From assembly GCA_014804755.1 (NCBI GenBank), contig JAAUZE010000005.1, positions 1 through 64,000 of the forward strand: a stretch of 64,000 nt of DNA. Reading direction: 5' to 3'. The stretch comes from Lachnospiraceae bacterium (GTDB taxonomy: Bacteria > Bacillota > Clostridia > Lachnospirales > Lachnospiraceae). The notes under the pieces were generated by a model. It saw only the letters and a program-made list of their open reading frames with translations, was not told the origin of the DNA and made no database searches. The translations under genes were made by a program, and so were the position numbers. Shown one piece after another: positions 26,558-34,555 of this stretch; the first letter of the stretch is position 1; each line of letters opens with the position of its first letter.

Positions 26558-26874
26558 GTCTTTCCACGTTCGCCGAGAAACTGCAGTCCGCTGATCCTGC
26601 CCCTGATCTTTAACTCATCCTCTCTGTAATAGAGAATCTCAAGCCGGCTGCCCTGCACTAAGAGCCGGTCATGTTTTAGTGCGACCACGATACAGTTTTC
26701 CTCGAAAAGACAGATATTTCGATAGTTTTCTATCGTCAGCTCTGTGTTCCCGAGCATGGAAATCAGGCATTCCCCATATACAAAATCCTTTGGCAGGGAA
26801 AGCCGTTCGGTCAGCCGGTCAAAACGCCGTTCGTCACGGCGTTCATTCTCCTTATCCTTCACCGCAGTTTCCAC
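26554..26874 (-). CDS. yqfC: YabP/YqfC family sporulation protein
   Basis: A 106-residue protein. The family core LPKDFVYGECLISMLGNTEL, TIENYRNICLF and LVQGSRLEILYYREDELKIRG (split here) matches YqfC, a small spore-formation protein encoded before yqfD. Pairing by a 4-base overlap supports the call. The start is read as GTG at 26872-26874 with only a weak ribosome site, so the true start may be a few codons downstream. Confidence 0.9.
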   Translation of the reverse strand: METAVKDKENERRDERRFDRLTERLSLPKDFVYGECLISMLGNTELTIENYRNICLFEENCIVVALKHDRLLVQGSRLEILYYREDELKIRGRISGLQFLGERGKT

Positions 26875-26906
26875 GCATCTTTCTTTTTTCTATCAGTTTA
26901 TGCGCG

Positions 26907-28217
26907 CTATGCCTCCGTGATGACCTGTTTGATGAGCGCCGTCTTTGCCACGGGCTTTTCTTCGATTTTGACCGCACGAGTCAGTCGCTCCTTTGCGGCA
27001 GCAAGCTTTCCTGCGTCATTGGCATGAAGCGTGGCGATCGGCTCACCCTGCTGCACGGCATCTCCCTTTTTTTTGCGGAACACGATACCGACAGACAGAT
27101 CGATCACGTCCTCCTTTGTCTCCCTGCCCCCGCCGAGCATAAGCGAACAAATGCCTACTTCATCACAGACGATGCCCGCGATATAGCCGCCTTTGTCAGC
27201 GCAGACAACTTCCGTGAGCGACGCTTTCGGCAGCCGTTCGGGATGATAGACCATATCGGCGTCCCCTCCCTGTGCCTCTACAAATTCCGCCAGCTTCTGA
27301 AGCGCCGCTTTATTTTCAATGACCGCCAAGAGCCGCTCCCTTGCACGTTCTATTGTGTCCGCCTCTCCTGCTGCAAGCAGCATATGGCTTCCAAGCGTCA
27401 GGCACAGCTCTAAGAAATCTTCCGGACCGTTTCCGTTTAATGTCTCGATCGCCTCCTGTACCTCTAAGACATTGCCGACCGCAAGTCCGAGCGGCTGATC
27501 CATATCGGTGATAACTGCCGTCGTCCGCCTTCCGGCACCGTTTCCGATCCGCACCATCTCGCGTGCAAGTGCCTCGGCATCCGCTTCTCTTTTCATAAAT
27601 GCGCCGCTTCCGGTCTTGACATCCAACACAATGGCGTCCGCTCCTGCCGCCAGTTTCTTACTCATGATGGAGCTTGCGATCAGCGACATCTGATCGACGG
27701 TTGCCGTCACATCCCGCAGTGCATACAGCTTTTTATCCGCCGGTGCAAGATCCGCGGTCTGTCCCATAATGGCGATGCCGATACGATTGACCTGACTGAC
27801 AAACTGTTCGGTTGTAATATCCGTGTGGAACCCCGCAAAGCTCTCTAATTTATCAATGGTTCCGCCCGTATGACCCAATCCGCGGCCACTCATTTTCGCG
27901 ACCTTGACACCGCACGCCGCGACCATGGGCGTTAAAGCAAGCGAGGTCTTATCCCCGACACCGCCCGTACTGTGCTTATCGACTTTGACTCCTTGAATTG
28001 CGCTTAAGTCAAGCAGTTCTCCGCTGTGCGCCATCTCCATCGTCAGCGACAGCGTTTCCGCCTCGCTCAAGCCCTGATAATACATTGCCATCATCATTGC
28101 GGACATCTGATAATCGGGAATCTGCCCGTTTGTGTAACCGCTTATCATATAGGCGATCTCTTTGTCAGTCAGCGCCCCGCCGTCCCTCTTTTTTTTGATC
28201 AGATCATACATTCTCAT
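26907..28217 (-). CDS. pdp: Pyrimidine-nucleoside phosphorylase
   Basis: Phosphorolysis of uridine, thymidine and deoxyuridine in nucleoside salvage. The 436-residue product shows the family signature [18 protein letters not shown] near residue 110, the phosphate site [20 protein letters not shown] (split across two motifs), and the C-terminal [20 protein letters not shown] swinging domain. The ATG at 28215-28217 is chosen because GGAGGGG lies 8 bases upstream; a second ATG follows two codons later. Confidence 0.95.
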   Translation of the reverse strand: MRMYDLIKKKRDGGALTDKEIAYMISGYTNGQIPDYQMSAMMMAMYYQGLSEAETLSLTMEMAHSGELLDLSAIQGVKVDKHSTGGVGDKTSLALTPMVAACGVKVAKMSGRGLGHTGGTIDKLESFAGFHTDITTEQFVSQVNRIGIAIMGQTADLAPADKKLYALRDVTATVDQMSLIASSIMSKKLAAGADAIVLDVKTGSGAFMKREADAEALAREMVRIGNGAGRRTTAVITDMDQPLGLAVGNVLEVQEAIETLNGNGPEDFLELCLTLGSHMLLAAGEADTIERARERLLAVIENKAALQKLAEFVEAQGGDADMVYHPERLPKASLTEVVCADKGGYIAGIVCDEVGICSLMLGGGRETKEDVIDLSVGIVFRKKKGDAVQQGEPIATLHANDAGKLAAAKERLTRAVKIEEKPVAKTALIKQVITEA

Positions 28218-28324
28218 AAGCTTTACCCCTCCATTATTATCCCATCCCGGTTCCATGACTCGACACTTCACTCGTTACAGACTCCGATTACGATTAACTG
28301 CATAGATACCCGCGCCGTAATGAT

Positions 28325-29461
28325 TCAGCCGGTCTGCTCTGCCGCTTCTGCAAGATACAGAAATTCGACCGCCCAAAAAGTCAGGTCACAGAGCAGCGCG
28401 TTTTTGTTCTTATAGTCAGCCTCTAAACGCACATCCGTATAAGAACCGGCGTATTCGATCTTCTTAGGCGAATATCGCTTATTATGTGGCACATCAAAAT
28501 TCATCCGTAAAATTCCGTCACGGTCAATGGCCTCCCGCACGGTCTGCACTGACTTCTTTATGATTGCTGCGCGCTCGCCGACACCCAGCATGGCGATCTC
28601 GCTGAGCACACGCCGATATAAGATACTGTCGATCAAATCCGCATCAAACGCTCGGAGCGGCCGTATCAGCGCAAAGCAGGGTCCATAATATTTTCCTCCG
28701 ATACGGACATGCATATTGCTGTCCGGCTTCATGATCTCATTAATATGATTCAGCGCATCCGCCATCATAACGACGGTTTCTTCGTTCCGCCAGCTTTTCG
28801 TATATGCCAGCATCTCCAATGTGTAAACATCCGGAAAATATTCGTCCTCTTCTATATATGGATAATTATATTTCCTCTTTGCGTTGGCATCGTACTTCGT
28901 GATCTCATCAAGAGACGCGATCGCAAGCACACGCCGAAACCCTTTTAAGCAAATCTGCTGAAACGCCTTCAAATCCGGGTAATCATCACCGTATCCAAGC
29001 ATCGCCTGCATCGTGTACATAAGCCCCATCAAGCTGTTGCCGTTGTTCAGACCGGCAAAGCGGTTTTCAAACCGTGCGGCTTCCGGCGAAATATAGGAAA
29101 ATTCTTCCCTGAGAATGTCCTCATCACGCATCGCCGCCACAAAATCCGCCACAATGGGGTGCGCCTTCGGCACACGGTAATAGGAAAGCAGCCGGGCAGC
29201 ATGCTCTCCGTCCTGTAACGGCGTTTCCTTATAAACCTGTCCCCTCCAGTTACTCAAGCTGTGCATTCCGTTTCCGATATAACCGTCAGGTTTGACATAG
29301 CTTTTCACAAGCTGATAATACGGCAGCTCGTAAATCTGCGCAAGCAGCTTTTCCTCTTCGCTTGCAGAAAGATTATGAAGAATCTCCTTACGCAGCCGGT
29401 ATTGAATGACCGGACCGGCATTCTCTAACAAAAAATCAATGGATTTTGAAAGTGTATTCAT
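28325..29461 (-). CDS. Predicted alpha/alpha-toroid protein, paralogue of the 29775-30764 product
   Basis: A 378-residue soluble, helix-rich protein. Repeated helical pairs and the DGYIGNGMHS / DGILRMNFD turns recall prenyltransferase/squalene-oxidase-like toroids, but I see no catalytic motif of a known enzyme. It aligns by eye with the 329-residue protein at 29775-30764 (PVIQYRLRKEIL versus PAVQYKVKFSLL near the N-termini, and a similar last helix). The start at 29461 has GGAGG 9 bases upstream. It is last in a run K+ channel, lipoprotein, toroid, DUF3781, toroid, all on one strand with short gaps. Function unknown. Confidence 0.6.
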   Translation of the reverse strand: MNTLSKSIDFLLENAGPVIQYRLRKEILHNLSASEEEKLLAQIYELPYYQLVKSYVKPDGYIGNGMHSLSNWRGQVYKETPLQDGEHAARLLSYYRVPKAHPIVADFVAAMRDEDILREEFSYISPEAARFENRFAGLNNGNSLMGLMYTMQAMLGYGDDYPDLKAFQQICLKGFRRVLAIASLDEITKYDANAKRKYNYPYIEEDEYFPDVYTLEMLAYTKSWRNEETVVMMADALNHINEIMKPDSNMHVRIGGKYYGPCFALIRPLRAFDADLIDSILYRRVLSEIAMLGVGERAAIIKKSVQTVREAIDRDGILRMNFDVPHNKRYSPKKIEYAGSYTDVRLEADYKNKNALLCDLTFWAVEFLYLAEAAEQTG

Positions 29462-29509
29462 CCGCATTTTCCTCCGATGTTTCAAAATACCCAGCCGCTT
29501 CCGCCATTC

Positions 29510-29752
29510 TCATTTCTCTATCTTATGAGCTGTAATGATCGTATAACTATGTGCATTTACCGTTATTTTACAATGGTTTATCGTCGCATACCAATTTTTT
29601 CCTATTCGTTCAATCACCGCATTTTGATCCATGATCCGTGCTCTGCACCATTGTACAACATCATCTGTTTCAATCTGTAAGTTCCTTTTTATGCGTTCTA
29701 TCCCCATTTCTGTTGTATGAAGTTTCTCAATATTTTCAAGTAAGCTGTTCAT
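29510..29752 (-). CDS. DUF3781 domain protein
   Basis: An 80-residue protein that I recognise as DUF3781: LLENIEKLHTTEMGIERIKR at the N-terminus, the DDVVQWCRARI helix, and ITVNAHSYTIITAHK at the C-terminus. No function is known for the family. GGAG lies 7 bases before the ATG. It sits between two paralogous toroid-like genes, 22 bases after one and 48 bases before the other. Confidence 0.82.
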   Translation of the reverse strand: MNSLLENIEKLHTTEMGIERIKRNLQIETDDVVQWCRARIMDQNAVIERIGKNWYATINHCKITVNAHSYTIITAHKIEK

Positions 29753-29774
29753 TTGAGTTCTCCATGATCTTCAT

Positions 29775-30764
29775 TTATTGATTGTTTTCAATATACTGCT
29801 TCAAAAAACTTAACACCTCTATCGTAGCGTCAACAACACGATTATGTTTATAATTCCTATTGCAGGAAAAATATCCGAAATAGCCCCACGGGTCCTTTAC
29901 CTGCGGTCCCCAATCCCAAAGCCCGTCTTCGCGGGCATTTTCCAAAAGCCATTCCACGGCGTTCTCCAAATAAAGCTTAGATCCCTTAAATTGATTGATA
30001 TAATTGAACGTATGAAACCATCTTCTCGTCTTGTGATACACAAAATTCTCCGGGAGCCTGTCCGGTGTTTTCTCCCAAAAATGACCGTTTTCACTGGCAA
30101 GCCGTCCCAGATGCCGCAGCATAGCGTCCTCTAAGGATACGGAAATTTCCTGCCGCCTTTTCAATAGCAGCTCACTCTGCATCGGTACCAATCGGTCTTC
30201 CCTTGTCAGAAATATTTCATGCTGCGCCGCCCTGTCTTTTTCATAGGAATACTCTCCCTCCTCATATGCCCGGTTTGCAATGTACAGCCACCGGTAATAA
30301 GTTTCATCACATAACGGATGATTCGGCGTGATCGCCTCCAAAAGATTGCAGACGATTGCATTCTGCCATGGATTGGCGCGCTCATTTTTTTCGAACACAC
30401 CTTCTCTGCTTCTGCCGCAAAGCAGGTCTTGCAAATACTCACTCGCCATGAACAGGATATCCCTGTCCTCGATCGTGAGTCCGATGTACAGACAGCGTTC
30501 AATCCCAACGCCGGAGGTCGGGATTTTGGCTTTTACCGAATAGTCCTTGGAACGAAGCTTCCCCCACCCACCGTGTTCATCCTGCGTCTCATACATTTCT
30601 TCCACAATATCGCTATTCAAAAAATCCTTCCGCAATTCGGATAATTCCTCATCCTGATAGGGTGTATCCAAAAGAGAAAACTTCACTTTATATTGAACTG
30701 CAGGATACTTGCAAAAATCAAGAAGTGCTGCCGCATGCTTCTGAAGTTCACTTTTTGTAAGCAT
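29775..30764 (-). CDS. Predicted alpha/alpha-toroid (prenyltransferase/squalene-oxidase-like) protein
   Basis: A 329-residue soluble protein with QW-like turns, ETQDEHGGWGKL near residue 63 and ENAREDGLWDWGPQ near residue 285, separating helical pairs, as in toroid folds. No DxDD protonation motif or zinc ligands of known cyclases and transferases are evident, so an enzyme call is not justified. GGAGAGGG precedes the ATG by 6 bases. It is 67 bases downstream of a lipoprotein gene, with a DUF3781 gene and its own paralogue following. Confidence 0.6.
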   Translation of the reverse strand: MLTKSELQKHAAALLDFCKYPAVQYKVKFSLLDTPYQDEELSELRKDFLNSDIVEEMYETQDEHGGWGKLRSKDYSVKAKIPTSGVGIERCLYIGLTIEDRDILFMASEYLQDLLCGRSREGVFEKNERANPWQNAIVCNLLEAITPNHPLCDETYYRWLYIANRAYEEGEYSYEKDRAAQHEIFLTREDRLVPMQSELLLKRRQEISVSLEDAMLRHLGRLASENGHFWEKTPDRLPENFVYHKTRRWFHTFNYINQFKGSKLYLENAVEWLLENAREDGLWDWGPQVKDPWGYFGYFSCNRNYKHNRVVDATIEVLSFLKQYIENNQ

Positions 30765-30831
30765 ATTTTACCCTCTCCCCAAAAGAAGTACTATCTCTGT
30801 ATCCATATTTTTTCCGTCTCGTTTTGGCATT

Positions 30832-31920
30832 CTATGGCTCACTATAGATGCTAAAATCCGTCGTCAGGCCATGATTATATAACGTTCGCCATCGATCTCC
30901 CGATATACCCCATTCACTGTTTTCGTTATAAATCAGATCATCAATTTCCGATCTGGAAAGTTCATCGCTTCTGCCGATCACTTCACCGTTTACCGTCCAC
31001 ACCCAGACATCTTCGTTGTCATAATTCCCAAACTCACAATACTCGCACAATTCCCTGATCCTCACATAGGTATTGTCCTGGCACTCATATTCCGCCCAAC
31101 TGTGAGAGCTGGCCGAATTGCGCCATTGACTAAGGATCAACTGATTATCTGCATCAACCGCGGGATTTGGAATATCCGTAAAAGTCGGAGCTTCTACAAA
31201 GGTGCCCTCCATCCGTAAAAAGCAATAGTAAGTCAATAATCCTTGATTCCCATGATGCCCCGTACAGATCAAAAGATCCGGAACATCATCAAAATTCACA
31301 TCGATATATTCGAACTTGTTTTCTACCGAAACCCACCAGCCTGCATTTCCTCCCTCGGCCGTCACATGGATAGCTTGCATTTCTTCCACGTCGCCTTCAC
31401 GCGATATTACCAATACTCCGTCTTCTAACCATCCCCAGCTTTCCTCGTCATAATAATCAGAGACCAGCCATTCAAAAACCCATCCGTCAATCCGAAAACG
31501 ATCATAGAGAATCGGATTACCCGATAAAATCTCCTGCGGCGATACCTGCGCAATCATCATGTCGTCAGGAATGGATATGACATCCCTATCGACATACACT
31601 TCCAGCATGCCGTTTTCTTCTGTCGGCAATTCTTCCAGCATACTGTTTTCCTCTGTCGGCAATTCCTCCATCATCTCAGACTCAGGATCGTTCCCTATGC
31701 CACCCTCTTCGTCGGATTCTTCTGCCGATACCTCTTCCATACTTTCATCTTTTACGGTTTCATTCTCTTCGTCAGATCCCTCGCGCTCCTCAGCGTCCAT
31801 ATCCTGTATCGTAACCGACTGCAGATTGTCTTCATGATTACGCGGATCACCACAAGCGCTAACTGCGAACAGACAGCATGAAATGGCACAAACCATTTGA
31901 ATGCGCTGTTTTTTCTTCAT
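30832..31920 (-). CDS. Lipoprotein of unknown function with acidic linker
   Basis: A 362-residue predicted lipoprotein; the lipobox VSAC places the lipidated residue at Cys23. A strongly acidic linker (about residues 30-105) contains two copies of an 11-residue unit (MLEELPTEENS type), encoded by a 33-base tandem repeat. The folded C-terminal part contains FEYIDVNFDDVPDLLICTG, resembling repeat or XAC2610-like domains in which Asp residues bind calcium; this is suggestive only. AGGAGG precedes the ATG. It starts 17 bases after the K+ channel gene, so the two are probably co-transcribed. Confidence 0.7.
   Translation of the reverse strand: MKKKQRIQMVCAISCCLFAVSACGDPRNHEDNLQSVTIQDMDAEEREGSDEENETVKDESMEEVSAEESDEEGGIGNDPESEMMEELPTEENSMLEELPTEENGMLEVYVDRDVISIPDDMMIAQVSPQEILSGNPILYDRFRIDGWVFEWLVSDYYDEESWGWLEDGVLVISREGDVEEMQAIHVTAEGGNAGWWVSVENKFEYIDVNFDDVPDLLICTGHHGNQGLLTYYCFLRMEGTFVEAPTFTDIPNPAVDADNQLILSQWRNSASSHSWAEYECQDNTYVRIRELCEYCEFGNYDNEDVWVWTVNGEVIGRSDELSRSEIDDLIYNENSEWGISGDRWRTLYNHGLTTDFSIYSEP
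31602..31667. repeat. Two tandem 33-base units in the lipoprotein gene
   Basis: Units 31602-31634 and 31635-31667 differ at only a few positions and encode two copies of an 11-residue Glu-rich segment. The unit is a multiple of three, so copy changes would keep the frame. Confidence 0.8.
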
Positions 31921-31937
31921 TGGTTCCTCCTTCTATA

Positions 31938-33137
31938 TCAGTGGTTCTTTCCCGTTTTTTCCAAAAGCAGCACCACATCCCCCTCTTTCAGCAGCGTGGA
32001 GCCTTGGGGACAAATATTTTTATTCCCACGTTTTACCATCACCACAAAGAGTCTGCGTGAAATATCCAGTTCTTTGATTTTTCTTCCAATCCAACTGTGA
32101 CCGTTCTCCAAAAGCATCTCCTCAATGCGGCATTCAAACGGTTCCGTGCTGACAGTGCCAAGCAGCAGACTGTCCCCTTCTTCCACCACTAAACTCTGAT
32201 GGGGCGTGTAAACGTCCTCTCCGCGGAGCACTACCGCAGTATAAAGTCCCTGCGGAAGATGAAGTCCCTTCAACTGCAGCCCCACATAAGGATGTCCCTT
32301 GGTAATATTCAAAGTGATAAAATCTGCATCATGCTCAGAATAGCTTCCCACCTTGATCTTCGTATAATACTCCACAAAACCGGCAGAAATGATACCCGTT
32401 GGAATCGCGACCATACCCACGCCCAAAAAGGCGATGAAAATTGCCATGAGCTTTCCCCCTATGGTGACCGGATAAATGTCCCCGTATCCCACTGTCAAAA
32501 GCGTGGACACGGACCACCAGATACCGGAAAAGGCATTAGAAAAATTCTCCGGCTGCGCCTCATGTTCCAAGCCATACATACAAAGGGAGGATGCCAGTAT
32601 TAATACCAGCACCAAAAAAACGGAGGACACCAGAGCATTTTTCTTTTCCCGCAATACCGCGGTGATCACATTAAAAGCATCATACCTGGAATTAATCCGG
32701 AACAGGTGCAGGATGCGCACAACCCGGAGCATCCGGAACGCTACCGCCCCGCTCGGTATGAATGTGGGACAAAAATAGGGAAGAATCGTCATCAGATCTA
32801 TGATTCCAAAAAACGATATGGCAAACGCAAATACCGCTGCCGGATACGACTTCTCCGGATAGAGACAGTCCGCCGTCCAAATTCTGAGCGCATACTCCGC
32901 GAGAAAGATCACCATCGTGATAAACTCCACGGTTCCCAATATTCCGGCATATCCCGCCATCTTCTCAAAGGTCTGCAAAAACGTGACGGAAATATTGGCA
33001 AAGATAACAAGAACGATAAAAATATCAAAACACAGACTGGGAATATCCGTCCTGCTCCCAATCTGTATGATCTGAAAGATGCGCTTCTTAGCCGACACGA
33101 TCCTCTCTGCACCTATGGCGGTTTTTTTATGCTTCAT
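31938..33137 (-). CDS. Voltage-gated-type potassium channel with two C-terminal RCK_C-like domains
   Basis: A 399-residue channel subunit. Helices S1-S4 span about residues 35-150; S4 carries regularly spaced arginines (FRMLRVVRILHLFRI, residues 134-148). The pore loop has the K+ filter TVGYGD (215-220), followed by the inner helix ending near 250. The cytosolic part shows two TrkA_C/RCK_C-like segments, around residues 265-325 and 330-395, but no Rossmann RCK_N motif (no GxGxxG). GAGG lies 6 bases before the ATG. It is first in a likely operon with the lipoprotein and toroid genes downstream. Confidence 0.88.
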   Translation of the reverse strand: MKHKKTAIGAERIVSAKKRIFQIIQIGSRTDIPSLCFDIFIVLVIFANISVTFLQTFEKMAGYAGILGTVEFITMVIFLAEYALRIWTADCLYPEKSYPAAVFAFAISFFGIIDLMTILPYFCPTFIPSGAVAFRMLRVVRILHLFRINSRYDAFNVITAVLREKKNALVSSVFLVLVLILASSLCMYGLEHEAQPENFSNAFSGIWWSVSTLLTVGYGDIYPVTIGGKLMAIFIAFLGVGMVAIPTGIISAGFVEYYTKIKVGSYSEHDADFITLNITKGHPYVGLQLKGLHLPQGLYTAVVLRGEDVYTPHQSLVVEEGDSLLLGTVSTEPFECRIEEMLLENGHSWIGRKIKELDISRRLFVVMVKRGNKNICPQGSTLLKEGDVVLLLEKTGKNH

Positions 33138-33202
33138 GCAATTCCTCGTTCTCCTTGTTCGACAGCTTTCTGGAAATACTCTTGGATTTCCTTAATAGAA
33201 TT

Positions 33203-33469
33203 TTATTTATCATCATAGTGGCCTTTACACTGGGTTACGATAATGCCCTCATGGCTGACCATATAAACAAGTCTGTCTTTTTCGTTAATCCTTCGACTCC
33301 ATTCACCGTTGGTGCTGTCTTTTAATGGTTCTGGCTTACCTTCTCCAATAAAGGGCTCGCGCTGAATGGCTTTTAACAGACTATTTATTTTTTTCAAAGT
33401 TTTTTTATCCTGTGCCTGCCAATAGAGATATTCCTCCCATGCATCCTCTGCAAAGACGATTCTACTCAA
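33203..33469 (-). CDS. Txe/YoeB family toxin (mRNA interferase)
   Basis: An 88-residue RelE-superfamily toxin, expected to cleave mRNA at the ribosome. The N-terminal IVFAEDAWEEYLYWQAQDKK, the central KPEPLKDSTNGEWSRRINEK, and the C-terminal QCKGHYDDK, holding the catalytic His near the end, match YoeB. It overlaps the 3' end of its antitoxin gene by 8 bases, the normal antitoxin-first order. Confidence 0.93.
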   Translation of the reverse strand: MSRIVFAEDAWEEYLYWQAQDKKTLKKINSLLKAIQREPFIGEGKPEPLKDSTNGEWSRRINEKDRLVYMVSHEGIIVTQCKGHYDDK

Positions 33470-33734
33470 GTTCCATAGTCTCCAATTCTTCCATAGTTTT
33501 TACAATCACCTGCCCGTTTTTAACCTGTTGGTCAGCTTTCTTCAACTGCTCCATGTTAGAGTCTGAGTAAAAAGGCTCCAAAGGAGCGGCTACCTCAAAA
33601 GGAATCCGACGATCCCGTAAGGCTTTCTTTGCATAAATCATAAAAAAGGTGGTAAGATTCATTCCCATCTCTTCGCACATTTCATCCAGTTGCTTCTTCA
33701 TCTCATCGTCAAATCGAAGGCTTACAGTAGTCAT
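33462..33734 (-). CDS. RelB/DinJ family antitoxin
   Basis: A 90-residue antitoxin with an N-terminal ribbon-helix-helix domain (TTVSLRFDDEMKKQLDEMCE, then MNLTTFFMIYAKKAL) that should bind the operon's own promoter, and a charged C-terminal segment for toxin neutralisation. YoeB toxins are classically paired with Phd/YefM antitoxins, so this pairing with a DinJ-type partner is of the mixed kind also seen in other Firmicutes. Confidence 0.92.
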   Translation of the reverse strand: MTTVSLRFDDEMKKQLDEMCEEMGMNLTTFFMIYAKKALRDRRIPFEVAAPLEPFYSDSNMEQLKKADQQVKNGQVIVKTMEELETMELE

Positions 33735-33756
33735 ATTATCACGTCCTTTCTTCTAT

Positions 33757-33779
33757 CTTCAGCATACTTCAAACTGAAG
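33757..33779. promoter_or_regulatory. Inverted repeat upstream of the toxin-antitoxin operon (probable operator)
   Basis: CTTCAG (33757-33762) and CTGAAG (33774-33779) are inverted, and the inner CTTCA-AAC-TGAAG (33767-33779) is itself a dyad. A weak minus-strand promoter, TTGTAT and TATGCT 17 bases apart, would overlap it. Autorepression by the ribbon-helix-helix antitoxin is inferred. The 33735-33907 gap has no other clear feature and is AT-rich. Confidence 0.45.
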
Positions 33780-33907
33780 CAAAATACAAGAATTATCATT
33801 CAAATTCTTTCAAATAAATTATATGAAGAAAGAAGGATACTATGCTGTTTTTTTGTTCGAATCAAGTATTTCAAATCTGAATCCTTTCAAACAAAATCCC
33901 ACCCTGA

Positions 33908-34552
33908 TCAAAAGCCAAATACTTCTTTTCGCAGATTTCGATTCTCCAACAAAGCCATATAGCGGCGAAAGGTGACTCTTGCCGCATTATTTTTATCTTT
34001 GCTATCCATAATACTCCAACTCCCATTTAGTCTCCGCCGTGATCGTGCGTCGGGATCATACAGACCGATCTGTTCATATTCCGGCCCCTCCGGCACAAAA
34101 ATTACACTTCCCGCCTTCTCCATTTCCGGATCGTGCAGCATACCGTCATAAATCTTCCACAGTGCCAAAAATCTCCTGTCATTCAAGTGCTTCAATGTTT
34201 CCTCAAAAAAGTCCGCAAATGTATACACACAATAATAGTTTTTATCCGCATACTCCATTAAATCCAAAATCCAGTGCAACGGATTCTCGACTGTAAATTC
34301 CTGTTCCATAATCATTTCATATTGTTTTCTAAGATCGGCAAACCACTTCTCTAACCCCTTCGAAAACCGGATATTTTCGTCATCGCCCCAAAACAAAATC
34401 AGATCATCCGCTGTTATGCCAAAAAACAGCTCCGTGGAAACCGGCGGTACTTTAAGGGAATCCTCCTGCGCCTCTTGATCAGGCTTCCTTTTTGCCACAT
34501 CCTTTACCTGTTTCCACAACTCCCAAAAACGAACCCGATAGGTCTCTGCCAA
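33908..34552 (-). pseudogene. 3' part of a gene interrupted by an in-frame TAA (unknown function)
   Basis: A 214-codon frame with no ATG and no ribosome site at its first possible start (TTG, 34550-34552). It is in the same frame as the upstream 357-codon gene and is separated from it by just the TAA at 34556-34558 and one GTT codon. The simplest reading is that both are parts of one former gene of about 572 codons, with a sense codon (AAA, CAA or GAA) mutated to TAA. The product has no motif I recognise; it is helix-rich and aromatic. If translated, it would need reinitiation or read-through. Confidence 0.6.
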
Positions 34553-34555
34553 AAC

